Positions 7,272-14,664 of a stretch of 19,451 nucleotides of DNA are shown one piece after another. Source of the stretch: JABIDZ01 sp964619405 (lineage in GTDB: Archaea; Iainarchaeota; Iainarchaeia; Iainarchaeales; JAAZKV01). The stretch lies in contig CAZUCF010000015.1 of assembly GCA_964619405.1 (NCBI GenBank), positions 1-19,451 on the forward strand. The letters are read 5' to 3'. The translations under genes and the position numbers were made by a program. Numbering within the stretch: the stretch's first letter is position 1; the number at the start of each line of letters is the position of its first letter. The notes below the pieces were generated by a model. That model made no database searches. It was not told where the DNA came from and was given only the letters and a program-made list of their open reading frames with translations.

Positions 7272-7832
7272 TTATTTATTAATCAAAGATAATTTTTCTT
7301 CTAATAATGGTAGATTAATTATTGTGTCCTTGCAACCATCCCTCAAAAGTAATACTACTTGTGGTATTATTGGTGTTGCTTTTAGCATGTCAAATGCAAG
7401 TAGTGCTTCGTTAAAACAACAAACTCCAACACTTGCTTTTGGATTATATTTTTCCAACATTTTTTTTACCATTGTTCCACCAGGAACAATAAAAACTTTT
7501 TTGTAACCCAAATCAAGAGCAAATTTCTCTGCTTTTCCAAGATCACAATTCCCACAATGCTTGCAGTGATAACCTTCTTCATCAAGAGTTGCCTTGCATT
7601 TTTTTGAATTCCTAGAACAATGTGGCAAGAATAATATTCTGTCTTTAAAAGGCACTTTTTTGTATTCTGGTTCATAAACAGTGTTCCTTAATTCAATGTG
7701 AGTAAACTGAACCATGCTTTCTGAAAGACCAAGTTTTTTTGCAATATTTTCAGTTGCTTTTGCCGCATTCAAGTGTGCTCCAGAATCAACTACTCGGCCA
7801 ACCGCAACCCTTATTTTTTCGTAAGTATTCAT
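7272..7832 (-). CDS. DUF116 family protein (cysteine-rich, probable metal binder)
   Basis: 186 residues. The pattern LPHCSR...C...YHCKHCGNCDLGKA (Cys 72, 79, 90, 93, 96) followed by VGVCCFNEA (138-139) and LLRDGC (167) matches the DUF116 family, whose many conserved cysteines suggest an iron-sulphur cluster or zinc site. The biochemical role is not established. There are no membrane segments or signal peptide. Transcription probably starts near the ATG: an AT-rich TTTTTAA box lies about 27 bases upstream, near 7857-7863, and no ribosome-binding site is seen. The gene stands alone, convergent with the HAD phosphatase and divergent from the tRNA(CAT) gene. Confidence 0.8.
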   Translation of the reverse strand: MNTYEKIRVAVGRVVDSGAHLNAAKATENIAKKLGLSESMVQFTHIELRNTVYEPEYKKVPFKDRILFLPHCSRNSKKCKATLDEEGYHCKHCGNCDLGKAEKFALDLGYKKVFIVPGGTMVKKMLEKYNPKASVGVCCFNEALLAFDMLKATPIIPQVVLLLRDGCKDTIINLPLLEEKLSLINK

Positions 7833-7960
7833 AACAAAAATAAATTAAGAAGGAATTAAAAATAGTAGGCTAGCTTTTTAAATTTATTAAAAAAGCAACT
7901 ATTAAAACCTTTGTTTGTCAAAATTTTATATGATTAAAACTAAATTTTTTTAATTAGTTT

Positions 7961-8033
7961 GTCGCTGTGGATTAGCAGCTATATCGCCTGACTCATAATC
8001 AGGAAATCGGCGGTGCAACTCCGCCCAGCGACA
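7961..8033 (+). tRNA. tRNA with CAT anticodon (elongator Met or Ile2)
   Basis: Acceptor GTCGCTG/CAGCGAC is fully paired with A73. Anticodon stem CCTGA/TCAGG holds loop CTCATAA; T stem GGCGG/CCGCC. It is 73 bases with no intron and no CCA. Met versus Ile2 cannot be decided by eye. The T loop is TGCAACT (G at 55) and the D loop lacks the usual G18-G19, which is unusual. A TATA-like TTTTATAT lies about 33 bases upstream, and a T-rich repeat follows at once and may terminate transcription. Confidence 0.9.
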
Positions 8034-8195
8034 CTTTTTAAATTTTTTTTTTTGAAAATTTAAAACCTGTGCTAAAAATGCTTTCAGCGGCACTTTTTAA
8101 TTTTTTTTTTTTTGAAAATTTAAAATCTGTGCTAAAAATGCTTTCAGCGGCACTTTTTAATTTTTTTTTTTTTTTTTGAAAATTTAGAATTAGTT
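8032..8195. repeat. 60-bp tandem repeat abutting tRNA(CAT)
   Basis: There are two near-identical 60-base units (8032-8091 and 8092-8151) and a partial third. Each opens with CACTTTTTAA, has a T run flanked by an inverted repeat (TTAAATTTT...GAAAATTTAA), and ends with GCTTTCAGCGG, which resembles the tRNA 3' end CAGCGAC. The same opening (GCACTTTTTAATTT...TTAAAACCTG) follows the tRNA-Glu end at 6251. Confidence 0.9.
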
Positions 8196-8212
8196 TTAAA
8201 ATTACAATTTTT

Positions 8213-8884
8213 TCAAATATTTGTTATCCTGCTTTTCATAACCAAATTGTTTCCGTGTAAAAGTACTCTGTCAGCGAAACCAATGAAAAGAGATGTTTCT
8301 AATACTCCGGGAATTTTTTTTGCTTGGAATTCTATGTCCTCAATAGGATAAATATTGTCAACATTAACTCTAATAAAATGGTGTCCTGTTTCACTCAACA
8401 TTGGTTCACCGTTTTTCTTTAATTCTATTTTTGCTTCACCCAAATTCATTGCTTGTAACAATGTCTTGTTTAAAGCAAAATTACTAACCTCTAATAATAT
8501 TTCGTATTCCATTTGTTTCACAAAGTTTTGTTCCTCGCAAACAATAATGAATTCTGATGCTTCTTGCGCAATCATTTTGTCGCGAACAAGAGAAGTAGTT
8601 TCATTTGAAATGTAATTAAAATCCTCATCAACTTGGTCAACAAAATCAAATGCTAGGTCAACTTCAACATCGTTTAATGATACAACAGGAACTTTGAGTA
8701 TAGAACACACTTCTGATAACTTGTATGATGTGGGAACAAATTTTACATTCAAAGAGTTTTCTGAAATGTATAAAGCAAGTTTTTTTAAAAATGGTTCGTT
8801 TAACGGGCCAGTACCAAAACTAACTATTGAATCCGGTTTAACATATTTTTCTAGTATTCCTTGTATTTGGTCGTCAAGCATCAT
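8213..8884 (-). CDS. rpiA: Divergent ribose-5-phosphate isomerase A, catalytic lysine lost
   Basis: 223 residues from the ATG at 8882-8884 (a second ATG follows at once). The fold signatures of RpiA are clear: FGTG at 23-26, PTS at 51-53, DLAFDFVDQVD around D80/D83 in place of DGADE, FIIV, PIED at 180-183 and IPGVLE...FIGFADRVL near the end. Aligned without gaps to the E. coli active site (from memory), D81 and D84 are kept, but K94 of the KGGG loop is Ser93, the glycines are N-E-T, and E103 is Asp102. The phosphate loop GTGST is GTGPL. The family reaction is ribose-5-phosphate to ribulose-5-phosphate; here activity is doubtful and another ligand or a regulatory role is possible. It is a single gene between two tRNAs. 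Confidence 0.8.
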   Translation of the reverse strand: MMLDDQIQGILEKYVKPDSIVSFGTGPLNEPFLKKLALYISENSLNVKFVPTSYKLSEVCSILKVPVVSLNDVEVDLAFDFVDQVDEDFNYISNETTSLVRDKMIAQEASEFIIVCEEQNFVKQMEYEILLEVSNFALNKTLLQAMNLGEAKIELKKNGEPMLSETGHHFIRVNVDNIYPIEDIEFQAKKIPGVLETSLFIGFADRVLLHGNNLVMKSRITNI

Positions 8885-8934
8885 TCTAATCAACAATAAT
8901 AATTGCGTTTAGAAATAAAAAGGTATTGTGAAAA

Positions 8935-9024
8935 AGCTTGTGGGGGGAGTCGCACCCCCGAACTCGTCATCGTTGTTCATTAGATACCAATGACGTATTT
9001 TAACTACAGCTAAACTACACAAGC
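8935..9024 (-). tRNA. tRNA-Thr(GGT) with a 14-base intron
   Basis: Acceptor GCTTGTG/CACAAGC with U73, as usual for archaeal threonine tRNAs. Anticodon stem CGTCA/TGACG, anticodon GGT at 8986-8988, intron 8971-8984 between 37 and 38. The splice motif is relaxed: central helix TTGG/ACAA has one mismatch, with cuts TA^T and CG^A. T stem GGGGG/CCCCC holds loop TGCGACT, and the D loop lacks G18-G19, the same oddity as in tRNA(CAT). Confidence 0.88.
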
Positions 9025-9041
9025 AGAATTTTTTTAAAAAA

Positions 9042-9126
9042 CCCTAGAAAAATCGTTGATTTTTTGGGTCTAAAAAAGCTTTGCTTTTTTTTAGAATTCA
9101 GTAAAATTGGACTCCTTTGGTAGTCC
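9042..9126. repeat. Double-hairpin intergenic element, copy B, plus a third hairpin
   Basis: CCCTAGAAAAATC-GTT-GATTTTTTGGG, then CTAAAAAAGC-TTT-GCTTTTTTTTAG, then GGACT-CCTTTGGT-AGTCC. It lies between tRNA-Thr and the hisS stop codon and shares layout and orientation with copies A and C. Confidence 0.65.
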
Positions 9127-9142
9127 TTAATTTGTTTAATAA

Positions 9143-10369
9143 TTATTTCTCCAAAAAATCTTTTACTTTTTCTAAAGACAAGATTTCTTGTTTTCCAGTT
9201 TTTAAATTCTTTATTGTTATCTTGTTTTCTTTTAACTCGTTTTCACCAATTATTCCTACAAAAGAATAACCCTTTTTTTCTGCAAATTCAAATGCTTTTC
9301 CTATTTTTATTTCTTTTAAATTAGTTTCAACAAAAATATTTTTTCTTAGCTCACTAGCAACCCTGTTTTTTTCTTTAGAACTAATTCCTAATCCAATTAA
9401 AAACAATCCGTCCAAACCAATTTTCATTCCTTTTTCTTTTAAATAATCAAATATTCTGCTTACTCCTAAACCTATTCCAACAGCAGGGGTTTTTTGTCCA
9501 CCATATTTTTCTATTAGCTTGTCAAATCTTCCTCCTCCGCCTACTGATGGTCCGTTATCAAGTTTTATTTCAAAAACTATTCCAGTGTAATATTCAAATC
9601 CTCTTGCTAACCTTGCATCAAATTCAATAAAATTTAAATTATTTTCTTTGCATAGTTTTTCAAATTCCAAGATTTCTTTTAATCCCAAAGAAGTTTGTCC
9701 TACAATTTGTGTTATTTTTTCAATATCATTTTCTTTTATTACTTCAATTATTTTTGAATCAATTCCTTTTTCTTCTAACATTTCTATAATATCTTCTTTG
9801 CTAACCTTATCCATTTTGTCAAGTATTCTCATTGCTTCTATTTCTTTTCCATTAGCATATTTTGATAATAAATCATTCAATAGTTTTCTTGAATTAAAAA
9901 TTATTTTTGGTTTCAAATTCAATTCTTTAAAACAATTCCTAACAACAAGCATTATTTCTAATTCTGCTTCTAAACCTTCTACTCCTAAAATATCAATATC
10001 TGCTTGATAAAAAGCCCTATACCGTTTAGCTTGTGGTCTATCATACCTATAAACTTCTCCAATTTGGTATCTCTTGAAAGGCATTTTTAGTTGTTCTGTA
10101 GAGGCAATTCTTGCCAGAGAAGCAGTAAATTCAAATCGCAAAGCTAATTCTCTATCTCCTTTATCCTTAAAAAAATAAATTTCTTCTTTAATTGCTTCTC
10201 CTGCCCCGCCCTTTGTTTTAAACAAATCAAAGTTTTCTAATGCTGGAGTATATAATGGCAAGTAACCAAATGAAGCAAAAACCCTTCTAAATTTTCCTTC
10301 AATAGTTTCTTGTAACAAAGCATCTTGCCCAATTAAATCCCTCATTCCTCTAACTGTTTGAAAACTCAT
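9143..10369 (-). CDS. hisS: Histidyl-tRNA synthetase
   Basis: 408 residues, a class II aminoacyl-tRNA synthetase that charges tRNA-His. Visible features are RGMRDL near the N-terminus, motif 2 region RYQIGEVYRYDRPQ (100-113) leading to FYQADIDILG, the histidine-specific ARGFEYYTG (255-263), GGGGRFDKL (277-285), and motif 3 AVGIGLGVSR (296-305). Residues about 320-408 form the anticodon-binding domain (LFLIGLG...KKGYSFVGIIGENEL). The length is typical of short bacterial/archaeal HisRS. The ATG is 21 bases after the mature 3' end of tRNA-His and is preceded by GGTG, so the synthetase is probably read from the same transcript as its own substrate tRNA. Confidence 0.95.
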   Translation of the reverse strand: MSFQTVRGMRDLIGQDALLQETIEGKFRRVFASFGYLPLYTPALENFDLFKTKGGAGEAIKEEIYFFKDKGDRELALRFEFTASLARIASTEQLKMPFKRYQIGEVYRYDRPQAKRYRAFYQADIDILGVEGLEAELEIMLVVRNCFKELNLKPKIIFNSRKLLNDLLSKYANGKEIEAMRILDKMDKVSKEDIIEMLEEKGIDSKIIEVIKENDIEKITQIVGQTSLGLKEILEFEKLCKENNLNFIEFDARLARGFEYYTGIVFEIKLDNGPSVGGGGRFDKLIEKYGGQKTPAVGIGLGVSRIFDYLKEKGMKIGLDGLFLIGLGISSKEKNRVASELRKNIFVETNLKEIKIGKAFEFAEKKGYSFVGIIGENELKENKITIKNLKTGKQEILSLEKVKDFLEK

Positions 10370-10390
10370 AATAACACCTTAAAAATAAAA

Positions 10391-10480
10391 GGCCGAGATT
10401 GGGATTCGAACCCAAGTCTTTCGGAAATTGCGTTTTTTCTCCACAACCGAAAATTCTAACCAAGCTAAACTATCTCAGCC
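10391..10480 (-). tRNA. tRNA-His(GTG) with encoded G-1 and a 15-base intron
   Basis: Acceptor GCTGAGA/TCTCGGC is flanked by an encoded G-1 paired with C73, the histidine identity pair. Anticodon stem TTCGG/CCGAA, anticodon GTG at 10442-10444, T loop TTCGAAT. Intron 10426-10440 lies between 37 and 38 with a bulge-helix-bulge: central helix TTGT/GCAA (one G.U), cuts GG^A and TT^T. It is one base from the upstream endonuclease stop codon and 21 bases before hisS. Confidence 0.93.
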
Positions 10481-10481
10481 A

Positions 10482-11543
10482 CTAGCCACTTATATTAGGC
10501 CATTCTTTCCTCCAATTATTGATTTTATCAATATTTTTCCTTTGTTTTGTTCCAATTAATTTAACAAAATTACTAAAATTGTCGTAACCATCAAATATAA
10601 CATCAAATGTTGGATTTGGCTTTCTTGGACAAATATTATTGTTTTTGAATATATAAACGTTAAACCCAAGCATTTTTAATATTTCTTCAATATCTTTTGC
10701 TAGTGCTAATGAAATAGTAGTGATTCTTAATGTCGGGTAATAATTTTTGTTTTTGCCTTGAGATTTAAAAGAAAGAGAACCATCAGTATCAAATATTCCG
10801 CTAATTAATGCACAAAGAATTTCTTTATTATTTATTTTGAATATATTTGGAATTTTTATTTTATTTTTTGACCCAATAGGTAATCTAAGTACTTTGTTTT
10901 TAAAATCAATTAAGGTTTTTGAATAAATTTCAAAACCAAACGCTTTTTGATATTCTCTTAAAATTATATCTATGCCATATAATTTTTTAAATAATGGTTT
11001 TATAACAAGTTTATAGTACTCTTTTTCATCATTTTTATTTCCTTTTAATCTATAACTTTTTCTTCGAGTGGGGATGCATCCATCACCAATACTGGTTCCA
11101 GTTTCATATGCTAATTCATTAGATATTTTATTCGGAAGACTAATTTTTAATTTGTTTTTCTGTTGATTTATTCTAATTTTTATCAAATTCAACGACAAAC
11201 ATTTATTTTTATATTTTAAATTTATTTTATTTTGTTTTTTTTGAGGTTTTCCAAATATTCGCTTTTTCTTTATTTTTGAAAGAGCAATCAAATTATTCCA
11301 AACAATTTTTTTTCCATTAAATTTATTGATTACTAAGTTTGGTTCTTTGTTTATGAACAAACAAATTCTTTCAAAGTCAGATTTAGATATGCGATAATTT
11401 TCTTTCCATAAATTTTGTAGATTATTATAATTAAAATCAAGTACTTTTGCAAACTCTCTCCAAGTAAAAAAACTCTTGTCTTTTGTATATTTAATGAATT
11501 CCTTTTGTTTTCTTTTTGGGAATTGAATTCTTTCATTTTCCAT
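10482..11543 (-). CDS. LAGLIDADG homing endonuclease (free-standing)
   Basis: 353 residues, very Lys/Asn/Ile-rich. Two LAGLIDADG motifs are visible: LAYETGTSIGDGC at 144-156 (acidic D154) and LCALISGIFDTDGS at 243-256 (D254), so one chain should make a complete two-motif DNA-cleaving core. Residues about 20-65 (FTWREFAKVLDFNYNNLQNL) look like a helix-turn-helix. There are no protein-splicing motifs, so it is not an intein. The ATG at 11541-11543 is preferred over an in-frame start 50 codons upstream because a TATA box is centred 26 bases before it and the extra N-terminus has no family look. Its TAG stop is one base from the 5' end of tRNA-His, implying co-transcription with that intron-bearing tRNA. 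Confidence 0.87.
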   Translation of the reverse strand: MENERIQFPKRKQKEFIKYTKDKSFFTWREFAKVLDFNYNNLQNLWKENYRISKSDFERICLFINKEPNLVINKFNGKKIVWNNLIALSKIKKKRIFGKPQKKQNKINLKYKNKCLSLNLIKIRINQQKNKLKISLPNKISNELAYETGTSIGDGCIPTRRKSYRLKGNKNDEKEYYKLVIKPLFKKLYGIDIILREYQKAFGFEIYSKTLIDFKNKVLRLPIGSKNKIKIPNIFKINNKEILCALISGIFDTDGSLSFKSQGKNKNYYPTLRITTISLALAKDIEEILKMLGFNVYIFKNNNICPRKPNPTFDVIFDGYDNFSNFVKLIGTKQRKNIDKINNWRKEWPNISG

Positions 11544-11565
11544 AGAAAAAGGTTTTTTTAAGAGG

Positions 11566-11573
11566 TTTATATT
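11566..11573 (-). promoter_or_regulatory. TATA box of the homing endonuclease gene
   Basis: AATATAAA on the minus strand is centred 26-27 bases before the ATG at 11543, giving a leaderless start. It may also drive tRNA-His and hisS downstream. Confidence 0.55.
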
Positions 11574-11756
11574 GCTTTCTGAAGTGTCATACCGTGGATA
11601 AAAAATATTCAATGTTTTTGAACTAAAAATTTGGTCTGTTTCAAAAATATTCTTACGACTAACAAAATCATTTGAATAGATGAAGTGAATCACTTTTGTT
11701 AATCATAAATATTATTTTCTTCTTTTCTTTTTTTAAAGGTTTGTTTTCCAAATATG

Positions 11757-11810
11757 TCCTAGAAAACGTGAGTTTTCTGGACCCGGAAAATTCTTTATTT
11801 TCCTTGGTCC
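11757..11810. repeat. Double-hairpin intergenic element, copy C
   Basis: CTAGAAAAC-GTGA-GTTTTCTGG, then GGACC, then GGAAAA-TTCTTTA-TTTTCC, closed by GGTCC that pairs with GGACC. It has the same layout and orientation as copies A and B. Confidence 0.72.
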
Positions 11811-11872
11811 TACTTTATGTGTTTTTTATTAATTGTTTTTTATGAGTTAATTTAATTAACAAGTTTTTCCTA

Positions 11873-11878
11873 TTATAT
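11873..11878 (+). promoter_or_regulatory. TATA box of the 60-residue orphan gene
   Basis: TTATAT within CCTATTATATTG is centred about 25 bases before the ATG at 11900. No ribosome-binding site is present, which fits a leaderless transcript. Confidence 0.5.
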
Positions 11879-11899
11879 TGTATTAGGTAGTTGATTTTT

Positions 11900-12082
11900 A
11901 TGGTTGATTTTGATAGTTGGTTGAAAGTAGCAAGGGGAAAAAAAGCTCTTAATGAGTCTCGTCCAAAAAAAGAAAAGAATTTGAATGCACGCAGACAAGC
12001 AAACGAGGCCAAAAAAGTTTTGTTTTTGCACAAGAGAGAACACCCTGAACATTACGAAAAAGTAATTGTTAAACAAAAATAA
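11900..12082 (+). CDS. Small basic hypothetical protein
   Basis: 60 residues, strongly basic (many Lys and Arg), predicted largely helical and soluble. I do not recognise it. It begins MVDFDSWLKVARGKKAL, has a very charged middle (ESRPKKEKNLNARRQ) and ends with HPEHYEKVIVKQK. There are no cysteines, so no zinc finger. The ATG is supported by a TATA box about 25 bases upstream; an in-frame TTG three codons earlier is less likely. The composition would suit a nucleic-acid or ribosome-associated protein, but that is a guess. It stands alone, pointing away from the endonuclease and towards the end of trkA, with about 115 bases of AT-rich spacer. Confidence 0.65.
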   Translation: MVDFDSWLKVARGKKALNESRPKKEKNLNARRQANEAKKVLFLHKREHPEHYEKVIVKQK

Positions 12083-12198
12083 GTATTAAAAAATTTTTTT
12101 CAATTATTTTTTAACTTTTTTAATGTTAATTTAATTTTTTTAGATTTTTTTCTTTTATTAATTTTTTTTATTTTCGTATTAATATTAATTTATTTTTT

Positions 12199-12852
12199 TT
12201 ATAGTATTTTTGCTCTTACTTTGTTAACAACTTCTCTTTTGGCTATTATTAGTACTTTCATTCCTGCTTTTAATTTTGATTCTGGTTTTGGTATTACTAG
12301 TTCTCCGCCATCATAAAAACCTATTAATGCTGAACCATCTGGGCTTTCAATATCCTTAACTTTTTTCCCATCCAATTTACTTCCTTTTTGTATTTGTATT
12401 TCCATTATTTCAGCATTTCCTCTTGACAAGAATGCTAAATCCAGTACTTCTGGTTTTGTTATTAGTTCTTCAATATACCCTGCTGCTGCTGCTTCAGGAT
12501 GTATTACAACATCTATTCCCAATTTTTTTAATACTTCTTCATTATAATCGATTCTTGATATTCTTGCTGCAACTTGTTTTGCTCCTTGGTCTTTCGCAAG
12601 CAAGCAAATAATCATGTTGGTTTCATCTTGTCCTGTTAGTGCTACTACAGCATCACTCTCTTTTATATCAACTTTCTCCATTACTTTTGGGTCAGTAGCA
12701 TCACCATTAATTGCAACGATATCCAAATCATGAGAAATCTTATCACACCTCTTTGCATCCTTGTCTATAACAACACACTCGTGATTCTCTTCTAATAATA
12801 AGTGGGCTAAGTAGTAACCCAAGTTTCCCGCACCAATAATAATAATATACAT
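12199..12852 (-). CDS. trkA: TrkA-type K+ uptake regulatory subunit (RCK protein)
   Basis: 217 residues: RCK_N Rossmann domain (about 1-120) with dinucleotide loop GAGNLG at 7-12 and acidic D30 at the end of the second strand, then an RCK_C domain (about 135-217; AEIMEIQIQKGSKLDGKKV ... LKAGMKVLIIAKR). As in TrkA/KtrA, it should form a cytoplasmic ring gating the membrane subunit in response to bound NAD(H) or ATP. This is the single-repeat form (about 220 residues), not the doubled enterobacterial TrkA. It lies 106 bases downstream of trkH on the same strand; a GTGAG lies just before the ATG. Confidence 0.92.
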   Translation of the reverse strand: MYIIIIGAGNLGYYLAHLLLEENHECVVIDKDAKRCDKISHDLDIVAINGDATDPKVMEKVDIKESDAVVALTGQDETNMIICLLAKDQGAKQVAARISRIDYNEEVLKKLGIDVVIHPEAAAAGYIEELITKPEVLDLAFLSRGNAEIMEIQIQKGSKLDGKKVKDIESPDGSALIGFYDGGELVIPKPESKLKAGMKVLIIAKREVVNKVRAKIL

Positions 12853-12958
12853 TCATCTCACTTCAAATTTCATTTTTTTAATATTTTATTTAATTTTTTA
12901 ATTATTTTTTTAAAATATTTTTTTTGTTCTATTTAGATTATTGTTTTGTTGTTTTTAA

Positions 12959-14428
12959 TTATTGCGTTTTTCTTCTAATGCTTAACAATAATCCAATACT
13001 TGCTAGTATAGGTATTATTTCTAGTCTTCCAACAAACATATTTATGATTAACATTATTTCGATTCCAACAGGCATTCCTAATTGTGTTATTCCAGTGCTT
13101 AACCCAACATTGCTTTGTGCTGAACTAACCTCAAATAATGCGTTTCCTAAATCATAACCGTGCATTGATAATACAAATACTCCAATGAAAATAAACATGA
13201 TCCAAATTAATATGAATTGGTTTATTTCTTTTATTTGAGAATTGCTTATTTGTTGGTCGTTATATGATCTTCTAAAATAACTTCCTTCGGGTAAAACACT
13301 TTGTTTCATTTTCCAATAAATGCTTTTGCAAAAAACTATGAACCTACTTATTTTTATTCCTCCGGCAGTTGAACCGGCCGAACCACCAATTATCATTAAT
13401 ATTATTAAAACAATTTTTACAAAATCGCTCCAATTCCAAATTGTTTCCACTGTGACAAGGGATATACCACAACCAGTTAGTGATGCGAATGCGTAGAACA
13501 AGCTTGTCATCAAACCAAGTTTTGTTGCAACAAATAATGTTCCTATTAAACCAAGTAATAAAAGCATTCTAAATTCTGGGTCCTTAAAATAAACTTTCCA
13601 CTCTTTTTTTTTCAAAAATAAATAATGTAATGCAAAACTACTTGCCCCCATTATCATTATCCCAATTAGTATTAGATTAGTCCAATAATTATTGACTCCT
13701 ATTGGTAGCCAATTATTATTTGTTTCTGTTAAACCAGCACTAGTAATATCCATTCCGTTAGTACTTATTGCACTCATAGAATAATTTGTTGCTTCCCAAA
13801 CAGTTTGCCCTGCTAATACTAATAATATGATTCCAATAATTGTTATTGTTACATATATTACAGAAATTTTTTCCACGCTTGTCTTCAAATTTTCTTTTAA
13901 TTGGTCGCCTCTTCCTTCAGCAGACAATAATTTGGTTGTTTTTGAATAAGTTGTAATTAAACCTAAAAAAGCCATTACTACTATTCCTATTCCACCAATC
14001 CAACCCAAAAAGTTTCTCCAAAGTAATAAGGATTTTGGCATGTAATCAAGTAATAGTGATAGTTGTGTTAGACCAGTTGTTGTTAGAGCACTCATTGATT
14101 CAAAAAAAGCGCTTAAAATACTAATTTTTAATATTAGAACAAAGGGTATTGCTGCAAAAAAACAGTAAATAAGCCAAACCAAAACAATGCTTAACAAAGC
14201 GTGTTTTGATTCAGTTTCTTTTCTCACAATAATATTGTTCTTCAAAAAATAACCTATTGTGAATAGGCCTAGTGCTGAAACTGAAAAAGCCATTAAGTTA
14301 TCAGTGCTTTTATCAATTATTATTGTCATTATTATTGGTACAAGAAAACTTATTCCAGAGTAAAACAATATTGTTCCCGCGTCTTTCAAAGAAACTTTTA
14401 AATCTTCTTTTCCTACTCTTAGAAACAT
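12959..14428 (-). CDS. trkH: TrkH/KtrB-type potassium uptake membrane subunit
   Basis: 489 residues with about ten hydrophobic segments plus four re-entrant pore loops, as expected for the superfamily of K+ transporters. The filter glycines are in ALTTTGLT (113-120), AISTNGMD (220-227), SLTGCGIS (316-323) and SAQSNVGLS (436-444), all with the conserved Gly. The GGSAGSTAGGIKISR segment (348-362) is the gating-loop region and FVGRLEIIPI (466-475) the usual C-terminal signature. It imports K+ with the TrkA subunit encoded next. It starts at ATG 14426-14428; TTTTAATA about 25 bases upstream may be its TATA box, and no ribosome-binding site is seen. It is complete, with no missing filter residue. 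Confidence 0.94.
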   Translation of the reverse strand: MFLRVGKEDLKVSLKDAGTILFYSGISFLVPIIMTIIIDKSTDNLMAFSVSALGLFTIGYFLKNNIIVRKETESKHALLSIVLVWLIYCFFAAIPFVLILKISILSAFFESMSALTTTGLTQLSLLLDYMPKSLLLWRNFLGWIGGIGIVVMAFLGLITTYSKTTKLLSAEGRGDQLKENLKTSVEKISVIYVTITIIGIILLVLAGQTVWEATNYSMSAISTNGMDITSAGLTETNNNWLPIGVNNYWTNLILIGIMIMGASSFALHYLFLKKKEWKVYFKDPEFRMLLLLGLIGTLFVATKLGLMTSLFYAFASLTGCGISLVTVETIWNWSDFVKIVLIILMIIGGSAGSTAGGIKISRFIVFCKSIYWKMKQSVLPEGSYFRRSYNDQQISNSQIKEINQFILIWIMFIFIGVFVLSMHGYDLGNALFEVSSAQSNVGLSTGITQLGMPVGIEIMLIINMFVGRLEIIPILASIGLLLSIRRKTQ

Positions 14429-14504
14429 TAAGAACTAATATTTTTTAGATTATTAAAACTTATCTAACATTTAAAACTTACATAGTATTATTTTATTAGT
14501 TAGG

Positions 14505-14576
14505 GCTCTTGTGGGGTAATGGATAACCTGGTTCCTTGCGGAGGAATTGCTCCGAGTTCGATTCTCGGCAAGAGCA
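14505..14576 (+). tRNA. tRNA-Arg(GCG)
   Basis: Acceptor GCTCTTG/CAAGAGC is perfectly paired with A73. D loop AATGGATA has the G18-G19 pair, anticodon stem GTTCC/GGAAT encloses TTGCGGA with anticodon GCG, and the T arm is CCGAG-TTCGATT-CTCGG. It is 72 bases with no intron and no CCA. T-rich sequence follows and probably terminates transcription. Confidence 0.94.
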
Positions 14577-14664
14577 TTTTCCCAATTTTTTTTAAATATT
14601 TTTAGTTAGTTAAATATTTTTTTTATTAGTTCTTATTAATTGATTTATTTTAATTTTTTGTGTG

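Larger units (their letters stand above)
11574..11899. other. Divergent intergenic region between the endonuclease and the small orphan gene
   Basis: AT-rich and apparently non-coding. The endonuclease frame can be read back to 11693 without a stop, but the stretch shows no family features. The region holds the double-hairpin element at 11757-11810 and the TATA box of the small gene at 11873-11878; otherwise I see nothing. Confidence 0.55.

Noticed and set aside
11544..11693. 50-codon N-terminal extension of the homing endonuclease
   Set aside because: It spans the TATA box placed 26 bases before the internal ATG and shows no domain features.
11815..12076. Minus-strand frames of 67-72 residues opposite the small orphan gene
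   Set aside because: They are antisense to the 60-residue gene with a good promoter and have no start signals of their own.
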